Shown: positions 5,979-11,816 of the stretch, piece by piece
How the letters are laid out: every line of letters starts with the position of its first letter
Numbering within the stretch: position 1 is the stretch's first letter
Source: an uncultured Oscillospiraceae bacterium
Lineage (GTDB): Bacteria; Bacillota; Clostridia; Oscillospirales; Oscillospiraceae
DNA: 18,333 bases
Assembly: GCA_900768135.1 (NCBI GenBank)
Contig: CAAGBT010000096.1
Coordinates: 1-18,333 of the forward strand
Direction of reading: 5' to 3'
The notes under the pieces: generated by a model
The model's database searches: none
What the model was told of the DNA's origin: nothing
The model's input: only the letters and a program-made list of their open reading frames with translations
Program-made: the position numbers and the translations under genes

Positions 5979-6044
5979 CCGCGAATTGGTACTATTGCTA
6001 TGGTCAAATTGCAACAAATAATGCAGACCAGATTCCTTCTCTTC

Positions 6045-6082
6045 AAAAAAGCTGCGGCGCAGCCGGATGGCTGCGCCGCAGC
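6045..6082 (-). terminator. Intrinsic terminator of the 6096-6494 gene
   Basis: A perfect 14-bp stem, GCTGCGGCGCAGCC (6051-6064) with GGCTGCGCCGCAGC (6069-6082), has the four-base loop GGAT. Six T residues follow on the minus strand (6050-6045). Confidence 0.92.
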
Positions 6083-6095
6083 GCTGGGCAAATGC

Positions 6096-6494
6096 TTATT
6101 CGTTGGGATGGTCTTCCTCCGCAGGGGTCTGCGCTGCGGGTTCGTCTTTCTCAGCGGCAGCGCCGGCTGCGGCGTCCTCCGCTTTCTTCGCGGCGGCTGC
6201 GGCCTTGGCGGCCTCGCAGGCGGCAAGCTTCTCCTGGGAAGCGCGGATCGCGGCGACCACATCGGCCACGGCCTCGGGCGCGTCGCCATCCAGCGTGGAG
6301 AGATACCATTCGCCAATGGCGCGGTAATTCTTGTCCATGCTGCGGCGCTCCGCAGCCATCTCATACTCGGTCTTCGCCCTGTCGGCCACGTCTCTCGCCT
6401 TTTCGCCAACGACCGCCGCGACCTGCTGCGCCTTTTCGCCTGCGGCAAACGCAGCGTCCTGAACCTTCCTGCTGAAATCGTCGAAAGATGCCAT
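6096..6494 (-). CDS. Small Ala/Glu/Lys-rich coiled-coil protein, function unknown
   Basis: A 132-residue, highly charged helical protein with no signal or membrane segment. The N-terminal half resembles a widespread group of small clostridial proteins with repeated VxxKAxxVAxxA heptads (here EKAQQVAAVVGEKARDVADR and AKTEYEMAAERRSMDKNYRA), followed by IGEWYLSTLDGDAPEAVADV. The tail is low-complexity Ala/Glu/Lys/Pro, likely disordered. Such proteins may associate with the envelope or act as stress-related structural proteins, but there is no evidence for a specific role. It has its own good promoter (6534-6562), an AAAGGAGAAGGAG ribosome-binding site and its own terminator, so it is a stand-alone gene between glpK and the ECF operon. 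Confidence 0.75.
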   Translation of the reverse strand: MASFDDFSRKVQDAAFAAGEKAQQVAAVVGEKARDVADRAKTEYEMAAERRSMDKNYRAIGEWYLSTLDGDAPEAVADVVAAIRASQEKLAACEAAKAAAAAKKAEDAAAGAAAEKDEPAAQTPAEEDHPNE

Positions 6495-6533
6495 GATCTC
6501 CTTCTCCTTTCATCTTTTGGATTGCTGAGAGTA

Positions 6534-6562
6534 AGTATATGCGCCGTGCAGCGGCAATTCAA
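6534..6562 (-). promoter_or_regulatory. Sigma-A promoter of the 6096-6494 gene
   Basis: On the minus strand, TTGAAT (6562-6557) and TATACT (6539-6534) are separated by 17 bp, 39 bp upstream of the ATG. Both boxes are close to consensus. Confidence 0.65.
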
Positions 6563-6604
6563 TGGATAATTTACGAAAAAAGTGTAAAATTTTTATGACG
6601 GGCG

Positions 6605-8113
6605 CTATGACTTTTCCACCCAGCCCTGCGCGCAGGCCACGGCGCGCTTCCAGCCGCGATAGGCCGCCTCGCAGTCGTACTGGTCGCGCCCCGGCAGAAA
6701 GATCCGTTCGCTGCGCCGCAGCGTGCGCAGCTCATCCAGATCGCGCCATACGCCGGCGGCCAGTCCCGCAAGCGAGGCAGCGCCGAAGGCGGTCGTCTCC
6801 ACCATGGCCGGACGATCCACCGGGATGCGCAGCAGATCCGCCTGCAACTGCATCATCAGGTCGCTCACGCTTGCGCCGCCGTCCACGCGCAGCAGCGAGA
6901 TCTCCAGGCCTGCGTCCTGCCGCATACAGGTCATCAGATCCGTGACCTGATAGGCAATGGACTCCAGCACCGCGCGGGCGAGATGCTTCCTCGTTGTGCC
7001 GCGCGTGATCCCCACCACGCAGCCGCGCGCGTACATATCCCAATACGGCGCGCCAAGCCCGGTAAACGCCGGGACCAGATAAACGCCGCCGGTATCGGCA
7101 ACCTGTTCAGCCAGCTCGTCGCACTCATGCGACGAGGAGATCAGCCCCAGCTCGTCGCGCAGCCACTGGATCGCGGAGCCTGCGTTGAACACGCTGCCCT
7201 CGAGCGCGTAGGTCGCGCGGCCGCCGATGCTCCAGCCGACCGTTGCCACCAGTCCCGCGCGCGAACGCACCGGCGCCTCTCCCACGTTCATCAGCGTAAA
7301 GCAGCCGGTGCCGTAGGTGTTTTTCGCCTGCCCGCGCTCAAAGCAGCCCTGGCCGAACAGCGCCGCCTGCTGGTCGCCCGCCGCACCGCAGATCGGCACG
7401 CCGGAGAGCGCTTCCAGCCCCTCGATCCCCTCTGCCACCGCGCCGTAGCACTCGGAGTTGGACACGGGGCGCGGCAGGATATTCATGGGAATGCCGAAAA
7501 TGCGGCACAGCTGCGGATCCCACTGCATGGTGTGGATATTAAAGAGCATGGTGCGGCTGGCGTTGGAGTAATCCGTTACATGGACTTTTCCGCCGGTTAG
7601 CTTCCAGATGAGCCACGTTTCCACCGTGCCGAAGAGCAGCTCGCCGCGTTCCGCCCTCTCCCGCGCGCCGGGAACATGGTCGAGCAGCCAGCTGATCTTT
7701 GTTGCTGAAAAGTAGGCGTCGATCTGCAGGCCGGTCCGCTCCGCCACCTGCTCGCTTACGCCGCGCTGCCTGCGCAGCGCTTCCACAATGTCCGCCGTGC
7801 GGCGGCACTGCCAGACAATGGCATTATAAATGGGTCTGCCGCTCTCCCGTTCCCACAGGATCGTGGTCTCGCGCTGGTTGGTAATGCCCACGGCCGCCAC
7901 CTCATCCGCGCAGCCGGAGTCGCGCAGCGCCTGCGCGGCGACGGCGCGCTGGCTCTCCCAGATCTCCTCCGGATCATGCTCCACCCAACCGGGCTGCGGA
8001 TAATGCTGCCGGAAAGTCCGCTGCGCGCACCCGGCAATGCTGCCGTCGCGCCCGAACAGGATCGCGCGCGAGCTGGTCGTTCCCTGATCGAGAGCCAGAA
8101 TATACTTCCGCAT
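6605..8113 (-). CDS. glpK: Glycerol kinase
   Basis: A 502-residue FGGY kinase of normal length that phosphorylates glycerol with ATP to glycerol 3-phosphate. It begins KYILALDQGTTSSRAILF, the phosphate-binding loop. Further on are QPGWVEHDPEEIWESQ, NQRETTILWERESG, the substrate region ICGAAGDQQAALFGQ, the FGGY signature region NTYGTGCFTLMNVGEAP, PAFTGLGAPYWD and LRVDGGASVSDLMMQ. The segment before AGDQQ reads EGLEALSGVPIC and lacks the His found in the YHF[FY]G motif of B. subtilis and Enterococcus GlpK, where HPr phosphorylates and activates the enzyme. No glpF or glpD lies next to it. It is divergent from a monoacylglycerol-lipase-like gene. Start ATG at 8113 follows a GGGGGTA stretch. Confidence 0.97.
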   Translation of the reverse strand: MRKYILALDQGTTSSRAILFGRDGSIAGCAQRTFRQHYPQPGWVEHDPEEIWESQRAVAAQALRDSGCADEVAAVGITNQRETTILWERESGRPIYNAIVWQCRRTADIVEALRRQRGVSEQVAERTGLQIDAYFSATKISWLLDHVPGARERAERGELLFGTVETWLIWKLTGGKVHVTDYSNASRTMLFNIHTMQWDPQLCRIFGIPMNILPRPVSNSECYGAVAEGIEGLEALSGVPICGAAGDQQAALFGQGCFERGQAKNTYGTGCFTLMNVGEAPVRSRAGLVATVGWSIGGRATYALEGSVFNAGSAIQWLRDELGLISSSHECDELAEQVADTGGVYLVPAFTGLGAPYWDMYARGCVVGITRGTTRKHLARAVLESIAYQVTDLMTCMRQDAGLEISLLRVDGGASVSDLMMQLQADLLRIPVDRPAMVETTAFGAASLAGLAAGVWRDLDELRTLRRSERIFLPGRDQYDCEAAYRGWKRAVACAQGWVEKS

Positions 8114-8126
8114 GAAGATACCCCCT

Positions 8127-8170
8127 TGTTGAATTGGCGCGTTCTATGCTATACTATCAGTGGATTATAT
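8127..8170. promoter_or_regulatory. Divergent promoter region, glpK / alpha-beta hydrolase
   Basis: Plus strand: TTGTTG (8127-8132), an 18-bp spacer ending in TGC (extended -10), and TATACT (8151-8156), leading to the hydrolase. Minus strand: TATAAT (8169-8164) preceded by TGA (extended -10) but a weak -35, leading to glpK. The -10 boxes lie within 20 bp of each other, so the two promoters overlap. Confidence 0.5.
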
Positions 8171-8191
8171 CACGCAGGAGGATTTTTCGCC

Positions 8192-9127
8192 ATGACAAAT
8201 TGCAAGGAATTTTACTTTCCCTCATCCGATGGATCCTCGCACATCCATGCGGCGGAGTGGTATCCGGAGGGCCGCGAGCCGATCGGCGTTCTGCAGATCG
8301 CGCACGGCGTGGCGGAATACGGGATGCGCTATGCGCCGCTTGCAGAATTCATGAACGAACACGGCTTTATCGTGGTGGCGAACGACCATCTCGGCCACGG
8401 CCTCTCCGCCGCGCCGGGCGCGGAAACGCTGTACTTCAGCGCGCACGACGGCTGGCGCCATGTGGTGGACGACATTTACGCCCTGCGCTGCCGCACGAAG
8501 GCGCAGTATCCCGGCCTCCCCTATGTTCTGATGGGACATTCGATGGGTTCCTTCCTCGCGCGGACCTATCTCATCCGCTACCCCGGCACGGTGGACGCTG
8601 CCATCATCATGGGAACAGGGCAGCAATCGCCTCTGCTGGTATCCGGAGGGCGCGCCGTGGCAAGGGCGGCGGGAAAGCGGCACGGCTTTCAGGCGCATTC
8701 GCCGCGCGTGGAGGCGCTTGCTTTTGGCGCGTACAACAAGGCGTTCGCCCCCAACCGCACCGACTACGACTGGCTGAGCGCAAGCGACAGCAACGTTGAC
8801 TCCTACATTGCCGATCCGCTGTGCGGCGGCAAAACGAGCATCGGCCTTTTCTACGAAATGCTGGGCGGCATCCGCTTCATCAGCACCCAGAAAAACGTGG
8901 ATTCGATGAATCTTTCCACGCCGGTCCTCTTTATTTCCGGCGCCAAAGATCCTGTGGGCGATATGGGCAGGGGCGTGAAACGGGCATACGAAAGCTTCCG
9001 CCGCGCGGGTGTGCGCGACGTGGAGCTGAAGCTCTACGAAGGCCTGCGCCACGAGATCCTGAATGAAGACTGCCGCGCAGCGGTCTGCAGCGATCTGTGG
9101 AGCTGGATCGAAAAGCATTTGCACTGA
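8192..9127 (+). CDS. Alpha/beta hydrolase, monoacylglycerol lipase-like
   Basis: A 311-residue serine hydrolase of the monoglyceride-lipase/lysophospholipase branch. AHGVAEYGMRYAPLAEF (38-54) is the family's oxyanion-hole motif. NDHLGHGLSA (64-73) is typical of the branch. MGHSMGS (114-120) carries nucleophile Ser117. LFISGAKDPVGDMG carries the likely catalytic Asp, and YEGLRHEILNED the His. No signal peptide is seen, so it probably acts in the cytosol or at the inner face of the membrane. ATG at 8192 follows GCAGGAGGA, so the longer open frame upstream is not used. Divergent pairing with glycerol kinase suggests that glycerol released from monoacylglycerols could be phosphorylated next door; this is inference. 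A GC-rich terminator follows the stop. Confidence 0.9.
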   Translation: MTNCKEFYFPSSDGSSHIHAAEWYPEGREPIGVLQIAHGVAEYGMRYAPLAEFMNEHGFIVVANDHLGHGLSAAPGAETLYFSAHDGWRHVVDDIYALRCRTKAQYPGLPYVLMGHSMGSFLARTYLIRYPGTVDAAIIMGTGQQSPLLVSGGRAVARAAGKRHGFQAHSPRVEALAFGAYNKAFAPNRTDYDWLSASDSNVDSYIADPLCGGKTSIGLFYEMLGGIRFISTQKNVDSMNLSTPVLFISGAKDPVGDMGRGVKRAYESFRRAGVRDVELKLYEGLRHEILNEDCRAAVCSDLWSWIEKHLH

Positions 9128-9133
9128 CCGGAA

Positions 9134-9160
9134 AAGGCGGGCCGCTACGCGGCCCGCCTT
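9134..9160. terminator. Bidirectional terminator between convergent genes
   Basis: A perfect 12-bp stem, AAGGCGGGCCGC (9134-9145) with GCGGCCCGCCTT (9149-9160), has a three-base loop. The T-rich tails (CTTCTT on plus, TTTTCC on minus) are short. It overlaps the stop codon of the minus-strand gene. Confidence 0.75.
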
Positions 9161-9690
9161 CTTGTCTGCCGCAGCACGCGCAGCGTCAGCGCATCGATAT
9201 CGTGCGTCAGCAGCAGCACGCGCGCCGTGCAAATGCTGTCGAGCATGATGCCGAACAGCAGCGTCAGCAGCAGCGCGTCCGGCAGCGCGGCGGCAAGCCG
9301 CGCAAGAGCAGGCTGCACATACCGCACCGCCAGCATCGCAAGCACGCCCCAGCAGAGCGAGAACGGCAGGCAGATGCGCCCGTTCACATCGCACTTCGTT
9401 GCCGAATAGTCCCAGAACCGCACGCCGAAAAGCGCCTCGTACCCCCAATGGACAGCATATTCCACCACGCTTGCCGCAAGCGCGCCGAGCAGGAACTGCT
9501 CCCACGGGCCAGGCAGCTCCGCCGCGCCAAGCAGCAGCACCGCCAGCATCGCAAGCCCGTATACCGGGCAAAGCGGCGCAACCACAAAGCAGCGCCGCAG
9601 CCGGTGCTTTGCCCCCGACGCTGCGGCAAACGCCTTTTCAAGTCCGCAGCCAAGCGCGCTGTAGAAAATGCCGTACCACAAGTATTCCAT
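9145..9690 (-). CDS. CmpB-like membrane protein (putative ABC transporter permease)
   Basis: A 181-residue integral membrane protein with five or so hydrophobic segments, matching the family named 'putative ABC transporter permease' (ABC_trans_CmpB). It opens MEYLWYGIFYSALGCGLEK. The family's landmarks are CFVVAPLCPVYGLAMLAV and VVEYAVHWGYEALFGVRFWDYS, the E-x8-FG-x2-FWDYS motif, followed by NGRICLPFSLCWGVLAMLAV. True transport function is unproven for the family, and no ATPase or binding protein is adjacent. I chose ATG 9690, which has GGAGGG four bases upstream; the longer open frame to 10014 reads through the opposite gene and is discarded. It ends in the shared terminator with the hydrolase gene. 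Confidence 0.8.
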   Translation of the reverse strand: MEYLWYGIFYSALGCGLEKAFAAASGAKHRLRRCFVVAPLCPVYGLAMLAVLLLGAAELPGPWEQFLLGALAASVVEYAVHWGYEALFGVRFWDYSATKCDVNGRICLPFSLCWGVLAMLAVRYVQPALARLAAALPDALLLTLLFGIMLDSICTARVLLLTHDIDALTLRVLRQTRRRAA

Positions 9691-9752
9691 TAGTCCCTCC
9701 GCAGCCGTTTTCCTCAGTATGGCTCCGCGCGGCGAAAAAATACGCGGGCGCG

Positions 9753-9781
9753 TTGCAATGCGCGGCAAAATGTGATACCAT
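9753..9781 (+). promoter_or_regulatory. Putative promoter of the uracil-DNA glycosylase gene
   Basis: TTGCAA (9753-9758), a 17-bp spacer ending in TGA, and TACCAT (9776-9781), 47 bp upstream of the ATG. The -10 is weak but of the extended type. Confidence 0.4.
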
Positions 9782-9828
9782 TTCCTATCATACCAACCGG
9801 AACCAAGAATGACAGGAGTGGAACGACT

Positions 9829-10407
9829 ATGCCGGATACCTGGGAAGCGCTGGAACACGATTGCCTGAGCTGCCGCGAATGCTCCCTGTGGGAGACGCGC
9901 ACAAACGTTGTTTTCGGCGTGGGCAGCAGGCGCGCGGAGGTGCTGTTCATCGGCGAAGGCCCCGGCGCAAACGAGGATGCGCAGGGCGAGCCGTTTGTCG
10001 GGCGCGCGGGCCATCTGCTCGACGATATGCTCGAGATCATCGGTCTGAAGCGCGAGGATGTTTATATTGCCAATATTGTCAAATGCCGCCCGCCGGAAAA
10101 CCGCGACCCCCTCGGCGTGGAGCAGGACGCCTGCATCGGCTATCTCCGCCGCCAGGCGGCTCTGCTGCGGCCGAAGATCATCGTCTGCCTCGGGCGCATC
10201 TCCGCGATGCGGATCATCAAGCCGGACTTCAAGATCTCAAAGGAACACGGGCAGTGGTTTGAAAAGGGCGGGGTACAGATGATGGCCGTTTACCATCCCG
10301 CAGCGCTGCTGCGCGACCCGCGCCGCCGCCCCGAGGCCTTTGACGATTTCAAGGCGCTGGCCGCAAAGATCAATGAGCTTTGCGAACGAATCCATGCTGA
10401 TCCGTAA
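9829..10407 (+). CDS. Family-4 uracil-DNA glycosylase (4Fe-4S)
   Basis: A 192-residue base-excision-repair enzyme that removes uracil from DNA. The four cluster cysteines of family 4 are all visible: Cys15 and Cys18 in CRECSLWETRT, Cys86 in NIVKCRPPENRD and Cys102 in QDACIGYL, with the 15-residue gap between the last two that is normal for the family. The catalytic/uracil-binding motif is IGEGPGANEDAQGEPFVG at 41-58. The second active-site motif, YHPAALLRDPRRRPEA, follows the central sheet. An additional Cys12 precedes the first pair. The ATG at 9829 is preceded by ACAGGAGTG; the reading frame is open farther upstream but over promoter sequence. It reads away from the CmpB-like gene and has no strong terminator before the next promoter region. 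Confidence 0.95.
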   Translation: MPDTWEALEHDCLSCRECSLWETRTNVVFGVGSRRAEVLFIGEGPGANEDAQGEPFVGRAGHLLDDMLEIIGLKREDVYIANIVKCRPPENRDPLGVEQDACIGYLRRQAALLRPKIIVCLGRISAMRIIKPDFKISKEHGQWFEKGGVQMMAVYHPAALLRDPRRRPEAFDDFKALAAKINELCERIHADP

Positions 10408-10471
10408 TAGAACCAGCATACTTTCAGCGCTGTGACCTGCCATCGCGCCGCTGCGCCCGCATTTTTTGGAT

Positions 10472-10496
10472 AAAAATGACATTGACTGTCATTTTT
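10472..10496. promoter_or_regulatory. Palindromic operator candidate over the -35 box
   Basis: A perfect 10-bp inverted repeat, AAAAATGACA (10472-10481) with TGTCATTTTT (10487-10496), has TTGAC in the centre, which is the -35 box itself. A dimeric repressor bound here would block RNA polymerase. It could also act as a weak terminator for the upstream glycosylase gene. Confidence 0.55.
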
Positions 10497-10510
10497 ATGT
10501 GTGTTATATT
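10482..10510 (+). promoter_or_regulatory. Sigma-A promoter of the leader/ABC transporter operon
   Basis: TTGACT (10482-10487), a 17-bp spacer and TATATT (10505-10510). Transcription should begin near 10517, about 30 bases before the leader ORF. Confidence 0.75.
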
Positions 10511-10546
10511 TACCACATCATTTTTAAGGAAAGGAGCCGGCAGGGG

Positions 10547-10654
10547 ATGAAGACCATTCGCCACATCATGGATCGCTATTACTATTATTCCTACTTTTAC
10601 TTTTATCTGAAAGTAAAAGCGATTTGTGATGCCCGTATCCGGATGGCTGCCTGA
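10547..10654 (+). CDS. Tyr/Phe-rich leader peptide (35 aa) of an attenuator
   Basis: A 35-codon ORF with a good ribosome-binding site (AAAGGAG at 10530-10536, ten bases before the ATG at 10547). After a short basic start (MKTIRHIMDR), codons 11-20 read YYYYSYFYFY: seven Tyr and two Phe in ten positions. It then ends LKVKAICDARIRMAA and a TGA at 10652-10654. Such a run has no structural use in a short peptide and is the hallmark of ribosome-mediated transcription attenuation, where low charged tRNA stalls the ribosome at control codons. The Tyr/Phe codons overlap a 10-bp hairpin, and the transcript then meets a terminator 45 bases after the stop. Both UAU and UAC Tyr codons are used; Phe is only UUU. 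The downstream operon is an amino-acid-type ABC transporter, which fits. Confidence 0.85.
   Translation: MKTIRHIMDRYYYYSYFYFYLKVKAICDARIRMAA
10594..10619 (+). promoter_or_regulatory. Hairpin over the Tyr/Phe codons (attenuator region 1)
   Basis: CTTTTACTTT (10594-10603) pairs perfectly with AAAGTAAAAG (10610-10619) across a six-base loop. It begins within the control codons (codons 16-19), so a moving or stalled ribosome would melt it. This position suits a pause hairpin in an attenuation leader. Confidence 0.6.
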
Positions 10655-10710
10655 ACGATGCTCAAGCTCCGCACCTGAAAGAAGCTTCGTCAAGAAACCC
10701 GCCGTATGGA
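10638..10710 (+). promoter_or_regulatory. Possible antiterminator pairing
   Basis: TCCGGATGGC (10638-10647, in the last leader codons) can pair with GCCGTATGGA (10701-10710), which is most of the terminator's left arm. There are nine pairs of ten, including two G-U, with one A-G mismatch. The pairing would exclude the terminator, but it is weaker than the terminator stem, so this element is tentative. Confidence 0.4.
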
Positions 10711-10743
10711 CCCACAAGTCCTTACGGCGGATTTTATTTTATT
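10699..10743 (+). terminator. Attenuator terminator before the ABC transporter genes
   Basis: CCGCCGTA-T-GGAC (10699-10711) pairs with GTCC-T-TACGGCGG (10718-10730), with one internal T-T mismatch and a six-base loop. ATTTTATTTTATT follows. It lies after the leader peptide and 31 bp before the lipoprotein gene, so it must be read through for operon expression. Confidence 0.88.
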
Positions 10744-10773
10744 CCGGAAACATTAAAATAGGAGGAAACAATC

Positions 10774-11751
10774 ATGAAAAGCAAGCAATCTCTTCTGTCC
10801 ACCATTCTCTCCCTTGCGCTGGCGCTGAGCCTGTGCCTGGGACTGACCGCCTGCGGCGACAAGGGCGGCGATGACGCAGCCTATACCGTGGGCATCTGCC
10901 AGCTGGCGCAGCATGAAGCGCTCGACGCTGCAACGCAGGGCTTTATGGACGCGCTGAACGAGGCTTTGCCCGGTCAGGTCAAGTTTGAAAACAAGAACGC
11001 CAGCGGCGACAGCGCCAACTGCTCCACCATCGTAAACGGCTTTGTGTCTGAGGGCGTGGATCTCATCATGGCCAACGCCACCGGCGCGCTGACCGCCGCC
11101 GCATCCGCCACGAGCGATATCCCCATCCTCGGCACCTCGATCACGGCCTACGGCGTTGCGCTGGATATTGCCGACTTCTCCGGCACCGTTGGCGGCAATA
11201 TCTCCGGCACCTCCGACCTGGCCGACCTGAGCAAGCAGGCCGACATGATCACCGAGTGGTTCCCCGAAACCAAAACCGTTGGTCTGCTGTTCTGCTCCGC
11301 CGAGCCGAACTCCCGCTACCAGATTGAGGAGGTCGCCAAGAACCTTTCCGCCAAGGGCATTGAAACCAGAGAATTCGCCTTTACCGATTCCAACGACGTC
11401 ACTGCCGTTACGCAGGCCGCCGCCGAGTATTCCGATGTTGTTTACATCCCCACCGACAACACCGCCGCCTCCAACACCGAGGCCATTGCCAACGTTCTCA
11501 TCCCCGCCGGCGTGCCTGCCATCTGCGGCGAGGCGGGCATCTGCAAGGGCTGCGGCGTGGCGACCCTTTCCATCAGCTACTATGACCTTGGCGTGACCAC
11601 CGGCAAGATGGCCGCGAAGATCCTCACCGGCGAGGCCAACATCTCTGAAATGCCCATTGAATACACCGACGCCACCCCGAAATACAATGCCTCCGTGTGC
11701 GATGCGCTCGGCATTGCCCCGCTGGACGGCTACACCGCCATTGAAGACTGA
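10774..11751 (+). CDS. ABC transporter substrate-binding lipoprotein (TrpX-like, ABC_sub_bind family)
   Basis: A 325-residue extracytoplasmic binding protein. It has a signal peptide with a hydrophobic core (ILSLALALSLCLGL) and lipobox LTAC, giving the acylated Cys27. The mature part starts YTVGICQLAQHEALDAATQG and shows the family pattern: GFMDALNEALPGQVKFENKN, ASGDSANCSTIVNGFVSEGV, ATGALTAAASATSDIPIL and AVYIP-like VVYIPTDNTAASNTEAIANV. The family (PF04392) has streptococcal TrpX as a member, and related proteins have been crystallised with aromatic amino acids, as far as I recall. Together with the Tyr/Phe leader this suggests tyrosine or a related aromatic amino acid as ligand; this is inference. 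AGGAGG precedes the ATG at 10774. The permease gene follows after 65 bp containing a hairpin. Confidence 0.9.
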   Translation: MKSKQSLLSTILSLALALSLCLGLTACGDKGGDDAAYTVGICQLAQHEALDAATQGFMDALNEALPGQVKFENKNASGDSANCSTIVNGFVSEGVDLIMANATGALTAAASATSDIPILGTSITAYGVALDIADFSGTVGGNISGTSDLADLSKQADMITEWFPETKTVGLLFCSAEPNSRYQIEEVAKNLSAKGIETREFAFTDSNDVTAVTQAAAEYSDVVYIPTDNTAASNTEAIANVLIPAGVPAICGEAGICKGCGVATLSISYYDLGVTTGKMAAKILTGEANISEMPIEYTDATPKYNASVCDALGIAPLDGYTAIED

Positions 11752-11762
11752 TTTTCCCCGCA

Positions 11763-11789
11763 GGCAGGAGCGGCCCGCCCGCTCCTGCC
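11763..11789 (+). repeat. Intercistronic hairpin between binding protein and permease genes
   Basis: GGCAGGAGCGG (11763-11773) pairs with CCGCTCCTGCC (11779-11789) across a five-base loop. No T-tract follows (CAAACATGAG), so it is unlikely to be an efficient terminator. A stem like this at the 3' end of a binding-protein gene often protects the upstream message and lets it be made in excess over the permease. Confidence 0.6.
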
Positions 11790-11816
11790 CAAACATGAGA
11801 TAGGAGGAGAGACTCC

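Noticed and set aside
5973..6007. Complete TTGACC-TATAAT promoter before the ECF gene
   Set aside because: The boxes are 23 bp apart, outside the functional range, so only the -10 is listed.
8222..9571. 449-aa minus-strand open frame across the hydrolase and the CmpB-like region
   Set aside because: It crosses two well-supported genes and a terminator, and its composition is that of antisense GC-rich DNA.
10408..10773. T-box riboswitch ahead of the ABC transporter
   Set aside because: No conserved T-box sequence (AGGGTGGNACCGCG type) or specifier stem was found. The leader contains a Tyr/Phe-rich ORF and a simple terminator instead.
10753..11796. 347-aa Gly-rich minus-strand open frame opposite the binding protein
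   Set aside because: It is a mirror of the lipoprotein gene, has low-complexity Gly/Val/Ala content and no start signals, and would end in the leader of the ABC operon.
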